Below are positions 1 to 5,503 of a stretch of 8,266 nt of DNA, one piece after another. The stretch spans positions 1 to 8,266 of the forward strand of contig CAYYBZ010000070.1 of the NCBI GenBank assembly GCA_964470285.1, given 5' to 3'. A program made the translations under genes and the position numbers. This DNA is from CAYYBZ01 sp964470285 [NCBI: uncultured Oligoflexia bacterium]. Lineage in GTDB: Bacteria > Bdellovibrionota_G > CAYYBZ01. The notes beneath the pieces are model-generated. The model did not search any database and was not told the DNA's origin. It saw only the letters and a list, made by a program, of their open reading frames with translations. Each line of letters begins with the position of its first letter. Positions within the stretch are counted from its first letter, which is position 1.

Positions 1-297
1 GTATGGGTAGGATATGACGAAAAGAAACCTTTAGGAAGAGGCGAAGTAGGCGGCAGCGCCGCATCGCCGATATGGTTAAATTTTATGATGGAGGCCTGCA
101 AAGATATTCCCTCACGTGATTTTCCTGTTCCAGAAGGCATTGTATTTGTACAGATAGATCCAAAAACCGGAAAGCTCGCCTCTGATAAAATGCAAACAGG
201 AGTTTTTGAGGCATTTCTCGACGGTACACAACCGACAGAAATTGACGATAAGGAAATCGACTCCCAGCTTAAAAATTTCTTTATAGAAAGTCAGTAA
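1..297 (+). CDS. Class A penicillin-binding protein (PBP1A-like), C-terminal end, 5' truncated by the window
   Basis: The window opens inside this reading frame, so only the last 98 residues are visible. They begin VWVGYDEKKPLGRGEVGG, followed by AASPIW and then the segment FVQIDPKTGKLAS ending in EAFLDGTQPTE. This is the usual C-terminal end of the transpeptidase domain of PBP1A-type bifunctional peptidoglycan synthases: a GG..AA.P.W stretch after the KTG motif, then an 'IDP.TG.LA' strand and an 'F..GT.PT' close. Such enzymes are anchored in the inner membrane and polymerise and cross-link murein in the periplasm. The catalytic SXXK, SXN and KTG motifs and the glycosyltransferase domain lie upstream of the window and cannot be checked. 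The end is clean, with a TAA stop and only a short tail after the fold. No hairpin terminator is visible in the 208 nt that follow. The family call is firm; the exact paralogue (PBP1A or another class A PBP) is less so. Confidence 0.85.
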   Translation, partial: VWVGYDEKKPLGRGEVGGSAASPIWLNFMMEACKDIPSRDFPVPEGIVFVQIDPKTGKLASDKMQTGVFEAFLDGTQPTEIDDKEIDSQLKNFFIESQ

Positions 298-401
298 TTT
301 CAAGTAACTTAATTTTCTACTCCATACCTGCCTACATTGTAACATTTGGCGGCATGAGCTGTTTAATAATACCATTAAATCAAATACTTATCTTATTAGC
401 A

Positions 402-428
402 TTGACAAAATGGGCTTTTTTTTATAGT
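402..428 (+). promoter_or_regulatory. Possible sigma-70-type promoter for the radical SAM gene
   Basis: A perfect TTGACA (402-407) is followed after 15 nt by TATAGT (423-428), five of six matches to TATAAT. The spacer is shorter than the preferred 17 nt. It would give a leader of roughly 70 nt before the ATG at 506. It lies in the 208-nt gap after the PBP stop, which contains no gene. This is a consensus match by eye only. Confidence 0.35.
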
Positions 429-505
429 TAGATGTCAGATTTTGCACAAACCGGTAAAAATTCAACCTTAACGGTAATTTAAATTCACTCGCGAGGTCGA
501 TACTT

Positions 506-1546
506 ATGGCGGCAGCTACAGGAAATTGGTACGACACATCAAATTTTCCAAAGGTTAGAATCTCAATCACCGGCGAATGCAACCTTAACTGTTTTTTCTG
601 TAAATCACTGGGCTACGATAATTATAAAACCGGAGTCAAATGGGCCATAAGTCCATCTGATGCAGTCAAGTTTGTAAGAACACTGTCCGATAAAGGCTTA
701 ACCCATATCGAAATTTCCGGCTGCGAACCGCTTTTAAGAAAGGATGCGGCATCATTTGTTAAGTCCATTTCCTCAGTTAAAAGCGTTAAGGATCTATGCT
801 TAAAAACAAACGGTACATTTCTAAAAAACCACGCAGATGCCTTAAGAAAAGCAGGTCTTAAAAAACTGGAAGTCACCATTACTTCCTTAAACTTTCTTAA
901 GTATCAGAAAATCACGGGCAGGGATAATCTTTACCGGGTTTTGGACGGACTGGATAAGGCCCAGAGGTTAAAGTTCCCCGAGCTTATAGTCAACATACTG
1001 GTAATGAGTGATATTAATTCCGATGAATTAATCGATTTTGCCATGATGACGAAAACACGTAATCTTCACTTAAGATTTATCGAATATCATCCTCAGGAAG
1101 AAGAATTCGGCATTCATCAGAACAAGCTTGCCATGTCTATTCTTCACATCAAAAGATCCATTGACGGTTTTCAAAAACTTTTCGCATCCGACGACTCATA
1201 CGGATCGACTTACGAACCTAAATTCCGTTTTGCAGACGCACGCGGGACAATCAGCTTTGTAAATCAGAAGATTCTTAACAAATACCGATCAATACCGATA
1301 ATCGCTATTAACTCATTGGGTGAGGTTCAAAATTCGGCCTCAAATAAATCTTTTTGCATATTGAAAGAACTTAGAAAAGATTCCAAAAGTGAGTCACTTT
1401 CCAAACTGTTAGACAGGCAAATTTCCCAGGCAACCGGTAAACGTAAATCAAAAACCGCGCAGACCAAAACAAAAAGTACAAAAACAAAAAGCAAGCCCAA
1501 AAGAGGCCGCCCGGCAGGGCCCAAGAGAAGATCTGCAAGAGCCTAA
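506..1546 (+). CDS. MoaA-like radical SAM protein without the auxiliary cluster, with a basic AT-hook-like C-terminal tail
   Basis: This is a 346-aa protein. Residues 15-32 read PKVRISITGECNLNCFFC, the radical SAM CX3CX2C motif (C25, C29, C32) in a MoaA-like setting. Other MoaA-family landmarks follow: SGCEPLLRKD (71-80, the GGE motif with Cys for the second Gly), LKTNGTFL (99-106), VTITSLN (123-129) and RFIEYHP (190-196). The C-terminal part aligns with MoaA at GTISFVN (247-253). However, the CX2C...C that binds the second [4Fe-4S] cluster and the Arg-rich NRLRL segment that binds GTP are absent; only C284 remains there. It is therefore unlikely to be the GTP 3',8-cyclase of molybdopterin synthesis. 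Residues 311-346 have 16 Lys/Arg and no acidic residue, with KPKRGRPAGPKRR resembling an AT-hook, so DNA or RNA binding is possible. The ATG has GAGG 9 nt upstream (493-496). The gene precedes tatB/tatC by 72 nt. The substrate is unknown. Family confidence is high; function is open. Confidence 0.85.
   Translation: MAAATGNWYDTSNFPKVRISITGECNLNCFFCKSLGYDNYKTGVKWAISPSDAVKFVRTLSDKGLTHIEISGCEPLLRKDAASFVKSISSVKSVKDLCLKTNGTFLKNHADALRKAGLKKLEVTITSLNFLKYQKITGRDNLYRVLDGLDKAQRLKFPELIVNILVMSDINSDELIDFAMMTKTRNLHLRFIEYHPQEEEFGIHQNKLAMSILHIKRSIDGFQKLFASDDSYGSTYEPKFRFADARGTISFVNQKILNKYRSIPIIAINSLGEVQNSASNKSFCILKELRKDSKSESLSKLLDRQISQATGKRKSKTAQTKTKSTKTKSKPKRGRPAGPKRRSARA
1463..1492 (+). repeat. Two 15-nt tandem repeats coding TKTKS-TKTKS in the radical SAM tail
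   Basis: ACCAAAACAAAAAGT is followed directly by ACAAAAACAAAAAGC, two in-frame 15-nt units differing at two positions. They code for residues 320-329 of the radical SAM protein. The tail probably grew by duplication of this A-rich unit, upstream of the RGRP core at 1502-1513. Confidence 0.6.
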
Positions 1547-1618
1547 ACGGATGATCGGTGACAGATCGACTATCAAGTCTTTTGTTACAAATTATCTTTT
1601 CTGGTAGAGTACCACTGT

Positions 1619-1885
1619 ATGTTTAACATAGGAACCTTCGAAATTCTGATAATTCTGGTACTTGCTCTTCTTTTACTCGGCCCGGGCAAAATACCCGAAG
1701 TTGCAAAAACAATAGGCCGTTTTTTAGGAAAAGCCAGGAGAATCTCAGACGATTTTAAAGAAGAGATTGAAAAAAATATCCGCTCCGAGGAAAAGCCCGA
1801 TATTCAGGATTCGGCCCCCAGAAAAAATCTCACCTTCAGTGAAGAAGATAAAAAATACGAAGAGTATTACAAAAAGAATGAGTGA
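1619..1885 (+). CDS. tatB: Twin-arginine translocase subunit, TatA/TatB family, TatB-like
   Basis: This 88-aa protein has the standard TatA/B plan. A short N-terminal transmembrane helix (about residues 7-20, IGTFEILIILVLALLLL) is followed by the hinge LGPGK. An amphipathic helix follows (about 24-41, KIPEVAKTIGRFLGKARR), then a charged, flexible tail. Glu at position 8 and the 'LGP' hinge match TatB, whereas TatA usually has a polar non-acidic residue there and an FG hinge, so TatB is favoured. TatB works with TatC as the receptor that recognises twin-arginine signal peptides at the inner membrane and moves folded proteins to the periplasm. The tail is short for a TatB, and in organisms with a single TatA/B type the protein may serve both roles. 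The stop codon overlaps the tatC start by 8 nt, so the two are translationally coupled. The upstream Shine-Dalgarno is only a weak GGTAGAG. Confidence 0.85.
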   Translation: MFNIGTFEILIILVLALLLLGPGKIPEVAKTIGRFLGKARRISDDFKEEIEKNIRSEEKPDIQDSAPRKNLTFSEEDKKYEEYYKKNE

Positions 1886-2615
1886 AGATACCCAAAAATC
1901 GATGAGCTTTTTCGATCATCTTGAGGAACTAAGAAAATGCCTCTTTAAATCGATACTTGCCGTTATGGTGGGCTTTGTATTAGCCTATGGATTTTCGGAG
2001 TTACTTTACGACATATTGCTGATTCCTTTTAACGAGGCATATAAATCCGTTCTCGGGAAACCGCCGCATCTTATATTCACAAATCCTTTTGAACCCTTTT
2101 TTGCTTATTTAAAAATTGCATTTGTTGCGGGAATTTTTGCAGCATCTCCTTATATTTTCTATGAACTATGGAAATTTATTGCGCCCGCACTTTACAAAAA
2201 TGAAAAAGGCCTCGCCATTCCTTTTGCAATTTTAGGATTCATATTTTTTACAGGCGGTGCTCTTTTCGGTTACTACTTCATTTTTCCGATTATTTACAAA
2301 TTCTTTATAAGCTTTTCGACTGAAACAATTCAGCCGGCAATAAAGGTCAGCGACTATCTAAAGGTTTCGCTTGGGCTTATTTTGGTTTTCGGAATCATAT
2401 TCGAAGTTCCCTTAATAGTTCTTTTCCTTGTTCGCTTAAAAGTTTTAAGCCATAAAACCCTTCTTTCAAAATGGAGATACATAATAATCGCCATAGCAAT
2501 TGTTTCGGCTGTTCTAACTCCCGCCGACCCCATCAGCATGCTTCTTACCATGATTCCTCTATATGTTTTTTATGCATTAACCACCGTTATCGCCTATTTC
2601 ATCGAGAAAAAATGA
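1878..2615 (+). CDS. tatC: Twin-arginine translocase subunit TatC
   Basis: This is a 245-aa polytopic inner-membrane protein of normal TatC length. The TatC landmarks are in order: HLEELRKCL (14-22) in the N-terminal cytosolic segment, P50, ASPYIFYELWKFIAPALY (89-106) with the conserved Glu (E96), FGIIFEVPL (171-179) with E176, and LTPADPIS (213-220). Six membrane segments can be read. It forms the signal-peptide receptor of the Tat system together with TatB. The ATG at 1878 is chosen because it overlaps the tatB stop (ATGAGTGA) and places the HLEELR motif at the usual distance. An in-frame ATG at 1767 would only add a basic stretch read out of frame from tatB. The conserved Glu after the last helix pair (E227 in E. 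coli, 'LYE/LFE') is Ala here (A233). No terminator hairpin is visible after the stop. Confidence 0.93.
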   Translation: MSEDTQKSMSFFDHLEELRKCLFKSILAVMVGFVLAYGFSELLYDILLIPFNEAYKSVLGKPPHLIFTNPFEPFFAYLKIAFVAGIFAASPYIFYELWKFIAPALYKNEKGLAIPFAILGFIFFTGGALFGYYFIFPIIYKFFISFSTETIQPAIKVSDYLKVSLGLILVFGIIFEVPLIVLFLVRLKVLSHKTLLSKWRYIIIAIAIVSAVLTPADPISMLLTMIPLYVFYALTTVIAYFIEKK

Positions 2616-2751
2616 AGAATTATAACCATCATTAATTAAAAAGTTTTTATGGAAACATAACTTCAAACTTATTATCACCTGGCCTTTACAGTAAGGAAAA
2701 CAGATCCAGATTCGGACATAGACAGGTAGATTTATAAATATTGATTTACGT

Positions 2752-2792
2752 TGTTTGGTAACAAAAGTTACCAAGCAGTACTGTTTGGTTAC
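2752..2792. repeat. Direct and inverted repeats of TTGGT(A/T)AC, possible regulator binding sites
   Basis: TGTTTGGTAAC (2752-2762) recurs as TGTTTGGTTAC (2782-2792), 10 of 11 bases the same and 30 nt apart, about three helical turns. Between them lies the inverted copy GTTACCAA (2767-2774), which with TTGGTAAC (2755-2762) makes a perfect 8-bp inverted repeat around AAAA. The cluster is about 320 nt upstream of the start site predicted for the sigma-54 promoter, an acceptable distance for an enhancer-binding activator. Regulator unknown. Confidence 0.45.
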
Positions 2793-2875
2793 ATCCACAT
2801 GTGAACAATTCACTGGAAAGTCATAATACCCTAAATTATCAAAATGTTATGTCTTTGACAAAATAATTTTCTATG

Positions 2876-2903
2876 TGTAACAATCTAGTTAACAAATGTT
2901 ACA
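2876..2903. repeat. Second inverted repeat TGTAAC...GTTACA with a central GTTAAC
   Basis: TGTAAC (2876-2881) and GTTACA (2898-2903) are inverted around a 16-nt spacer that contains the palindrome GTTAAC (2888-2893). The arms share the GTAAC/GTTAC core with the cluster at 2752-2792. The site lies about 210 nt upstream of the predicted sigma-54 start site. It may be a second activator site, but the region is AT-rich and chance similarity is possible. Confidence 0.3.
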
Positions 2904-3071
2904 TTTTGAGAAATCTATTCAAAACGATTAAATTATTTTATTTCAATGAGTTAGTTCAAGTTTGACTAATTACCTAAGCAAATAACTCTCTTAAAATCGA
3001 TTTCTTTCATTACAAATCTAAATTTTTTTGTGTGCGTCATATTTTATTGTTTAATTACAGATACTTAAATA

Positions 3072-3087
3072 TGGCATAACGATTGCA
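3072..3087 (+). promoter_or_regulatory. Sigma-54 (RpoN) type -24/-12 promoter of the prepilin gene
   Basis: TGGCATAACGATTGCA matches the sigma-54 consensus TGGCAC-N5-TTGCA with one mismatch. The GG (3073-3074) and GC (3085-3086) elements have the required spacing. Transcription should start near 3098, giving a leader of about 60 nt before the ATG at 3161. Sigma-54 control is common for type IV pilin genes (the PilR or similar activator systems), which fits the gene downstream. No competing sigma-70 promoter is evident next to it. Confidence 0.75.
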
Positions 3088-3146
3088 CAAGTAAGACACT
3101 TGAAACGTTAAAAAACAGTGATTTTTGATATTTCACATATTTTTTT

Positions 3147-3152
3147 GGAGGG
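3147..3152 (+). promoter_or_regulatory. Strong Shine-Dalgarno that sets the prepilin start
   Basis: GGAGGG ends 8 nt before the ATG at 3161. It rules out the longer in-frame start at 3125, which lies upstream of this site and would add 12 residues that are not signal-peptide-like. It is the best ribosome binding site in the window. Confidence 0.85.
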
Positions 3153-3160
3153 TCATACAA

Positions 3161-5389
3161 ATGTTTAAATTAATTAAATCTCAAAAGGGTTCGGCTCTTT
3201 ACTTTGCTGTTGCCGCAGCCGTTACCTTCGGTCTTGTTGCCGGGGCACTTTTAGTTGCCTCAAGCAATGAGGTAAAAAGAAGCGGAACAAACCGTTCCGA
3301 ATCGGTTGTTGAAGAAACTGCAAGAAGTGCCGCGCAAAGAGTTTTTCTTGCACTTAGAGATGCTGCAAGACAGGTTTCGGGAGTTGAAGTATCTGAAGCC
3401 AAATTAAATAGTATTGCGTCATCTATGGATATTCCTGATTCAGATTGTACATTCAATGTACAGTTTCATAACCCGGATCAGAGTGCAACAAAATTTTCAG
3501 TTCCTTTTAACAAACATTTTCCTCCGGAGCAGCAGGGTAACGCCACTGAAAAAAAGATATACCATTTTACCGTCGAGACAAACTGCGGGGGAGTAGTCAA
3601 GGTTGCAAATTCATACATAAGCCTTTACAGCGTTTCTGCGTACAACTGGCTTCACTTATCACAGTTTCCTATGCAGTGGACACCGGGAAGAAGCTTTATT
3701 GCCGAAGGAAAGCTCCATTCAAATACGGGTCTTTTAGTTGGGGGTTACGGCGGAGTATATTTTTCACCTGAAAATAGAGCAAATCCGCTGCAAATTGCCG
3801 CTTCGACTTCGGGCCATGTTTACAGCATGTTCAGAATTGCAAACCTGGATTCGGGATGGAACTATAATTACTATCATAAGGGTTATGTAATGACTACCCC
3901 TTATGAGACGGTGCGTTTTTGCATAAATGAAGCTTATACTGAAGGATGTTATCTTGAAAGCACGCCTCCCAGAAACGATATTTCTGTCTGTCAGGAAGAT
4001 CCCGAAGCCGACTGCTATAAATACACAAACCCGATAAACAACTTTACAGCATACAATGTAAAAATTGATGCGGATAATCCGGATTTCAGAAACAGACTTG
4101 TTACTGATATTGCTCCCATAAAACCCTGGTGGGCCGAAGCTCTTTATGATCCTTCCACCGGTGAAAACGACCCTCACAGAGTTATAGAACCGTACACGTC
4201 TGACGATACTGAACAGGACCAGCTTCATAAACGCTGGTACGGCGCACATTTAAGGATTATGGACGGCAAATCCGTAGATGAATTCGGAAATGAAATAACT
4301 ACGGGTAATTTATCCACCTCAAGACTCAAAGATACACTTGGTCTTTTTACGGTTGAAAGCTCAAAATATTTTATGCCTCATGACGGAAGAGTGGCGGATG
4401 TTACAACCCTTGATTTGGGAGTATTTAAAAGCTTAAGGGATAACTCGGCAGTTTTTCCTGAATTTGCCAATATCCATCACATTTATGTAGGCAGCTACAA
4501 CGATCCGTCAGGGCAGGTTCAGTTTCCCGTTCCCGGTTGCAGACCGGATAAAGCTGATTCTACATGGACACCTGTATGCTTTGACGACGCCGGGCAGAGC
4601 TGCTTAGGCGCTCAATCCGATCCGGCATATACATGCGACAGGACTCAGATAGGAACAATGCATGCGGTAAGAGTTAAAAACGGAAATCTGGCCCCAAGCT
4701 CCGGATATCAGTTGACAACTAACAGAACTTTAATGATACAGGGTGATTTAAATACCAACATGGAGCCTGTTGTACTGGCTTCCGATTCGGAAATGATTCT
4801 TTCAAATTCATGGGACACCCAGTCCGGAGCCCCCGGACAGGGATGGGATCCAAGTCAGCCTGCCACAATGGGCCCGTTACCTGCCAGTGCAGTAACTCAG
4901 AATTACGCTTCGTTAAACGGTGAAGGACATGCCTTACTTGAAAGCTGGGGAGGCAACTACATTACCAGACATCAATCAGTAGTAACAATGTTTAGAGCCA
5001 AGGATTTTCCGCCCAAAGCAGGTGATGTTACGCTTAACAACTGGCATAATCTGGCAATGATGTACTATAATCCGGCAACATTCAGATCTTACTTCTATGA
5101 AATGGGTGAGAATATAGATGATTCAGACGTAGCCGTGTTTGTCGGAAAGAAACACATCAACATGATAGATAGAGCTGATCTTGAAGCTATAGTTCAAAAC
5201 GGACTTAGCTGGGATGCCGCCATAGCTGATTCCTCGGATATTGAAGAATATCCTGAAACTGATCCTGACAACGAGATTGATCCTTTCATCCCTGAAGGAA
5301 CACCCTCTGACTATAATGATAATCCTTATCAACCGCTCGGGAAAGGACAGGATGCAACAAACTCTCCGTCAAATCCTAACCTTAATTAG
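3161..5389 (+). CDS. Large PilX-like prepilin-type protein with a Cys-containing ectodomain
   Basis: This is a 742-aa protein. Its N-terminus, MFKLIKSQKG-SALYFAVAAAVTFGLVAGALLVASSNEVKRS, is a type III (prepilin) signal. It has a short basic leader, a likely prepilin-peptidase site after G10, and a hydrophobic helix to about residue 33 that continues as a polar helix. Mature position 5 is Phe, not the usual Glu, as in PilX/GspK-like tip pilins. The remaining 650 or so residues are extracytoplasmic, rich in Asn, Tyr, Trp and Gly. They contain ten cysteines (C96, C142, C254, C263, C277, C285, C460, C473, C481, C492), an even number suited to disulfides. Two segments, GKLHSNTGLLVGG (183-195) and LMIQGDLNTNMEPVVLASDSEMILS (524-548), look like the strand-turn repeats of beta-helical domains in large pilin-like proteins. 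The last 55 residues are acidic, Pro/Asn-rich and probably disordered. It is about four times the length of ordinary PilX. Likely role: minor or tip pilin, perhaps adhesive. The ectodomain family was not recognised. Confidence 0.75.
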   Translation: MFKLIKSQKGSALYFAVAAAVTFGLVAGALLVASSNEVKRSGTNRSESVVEETARSAAQRVFLALRDAARQVSGVEVSEAKLNSIASSMDIPDSDCTFNVQFHNPDQSATKFSVPFNKHFPPEQQGNATEKKIYHFTVETNCGGVVKVANSYISLYSVSAYNWLHLSQFPMQWTPGRSFIAEGKLHSNTGLLVGGYGGVYFSPENRANPLQIAASTSGHVYSMFRIANLDSGWNYNYYHKGYVMTTPYETVRFCINEAYTEGCYLESTPPRNDISVCQEDPEADCYKYTNPINNFTAYNVKIDADNPDFRNRLVTDIAPIKPWWAEALYDPSTGENDPHRVIEPYTSDDTEQDQLHKRWYGAHLRIMDGKSVDEFGNEITTGNLSTSRLKDTLGLFTVESSKYFMPHDGRVADVTTLDLGVFKSLRDNSAVFPEFANIHHIYVGSYNDPSGQVQFPVPGCRPDKADSTWTPVCFDDAGQSCLGAQSDPAYTCDRTQIGTMHAVRVKNGNLAPSSGYQLTTNRTLMIQGDLNTNMEPVVLASDSEMILSNSWDTQSGAPGQGWDPSQPATMGPLPASAVTQNYASLNGEGHALLESWGGNYITRHQSVVTMFRAKDFPPKAGDVTLNNWHNLAMMYYNPATFRSYFYEMGENIDDSDVAVFVGKKHINMIDRADLEAIVQNGLSWDAAIADSSDIEEYPETDPDNEIDPFIPEGTPSDYNDNPYQPLGKGQDATNSPSNPNLN

Positions 5390-5406
5390 TTAGATAAAAA
5401 CTATGT

Positions 5407-5441
5407 AGGTAATGCCGGACCCCTTTGATCCGGCATTACCT
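5407..5441 (+). terminator. 13-bp perfect hairpin after the large prepilin gene
   Basis: Arms 5407-5419 (AGGTAATGCCGGA) and 5429-5441 pair perfectly around a 9-nt loop. The hairpin starts 17 nt after the stop codon. The following bases (TTATACTTATTT) are T-rich but not a continuous T-run. It may be a factor-independent terminator of moderate strength, or a 3' stabilising or attenuating hairpin that lowers expression of the second prepilin gene. It is the strongest stem-loop in the window. Confidence 0.75.
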
Positions 5442-5503
5442 TATACTTATTTAAAAAACTATCTGGCCTAAAAACTATTTGTTTAGTAAAATTTCATTTG
5501 ATT

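Larger units (their letters stand above)
2616..3160. other. Long AT-rich intergenic control region between tatC and the prepilin gene
   Basis: These 545 nt hold no convincing gene. The only ORF of note, on the minus strand, shows no protein-like features. The region has repeated GTTAC/GTAAC half-sites near 2752-2792 and 2876-2903, a palindrome CACATGTG at 2796-2803, and a sigma-54-type promoter at 3072-3087. Its AT richness and length fit the upstream region of an activator-dependent promoter, where enhancer sites sit 100-300 nt away and the DNA must bend. Confidence 0.6.

Noticed and set aside
413-423. GGGC followed by a T-run after the PBP gene as a terminator
   Set aside because: No complementary arm precedes the T-run, so there is no hairpin; the run sits inside the proposed promoter spacer.
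1582-1610. TTGTTA-17-TAGAGT as a promoter for tatB
   Set aside because: It would start transcription almost at the tatB ATG, giving a leaderless message, and both hexamers match only four of six bases; GGTAGAG is better read as a weak Shine-Dalgarno.
1767-1877. An upstream in-frame start for tatC
   Set aside because: The extra 37 residues come from the tatB coding region in another frame and are basic and unlike TatC; the ATG at 1878 overlaps the tatB stop and fits the family length.
2577-2813. A 78-aa minus-strand ORF in the tatC-prepilin gap
   Set aside because: It overlaps the tatC end, has no ribosome binding site or recognisable protein features, and lies across the repeat cluster; it looks like a chance ORF.
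2855-2883. TTGACA at 2855 as a sigma-70 promoter for the prepilin gene
   Set aside because: No acceptable -10 element is found at a normal spacing, and it lies about 300 nt from the start codon; the sigma-54 site is far better.
3764-4249. A 161-aa minus-strand ORF inside the large prepilin gene
   Set aside because: It is wholly antisense to a well-supported gene, with low-complexity Ile/Val/Arg-rich content typical of a shadow frame.
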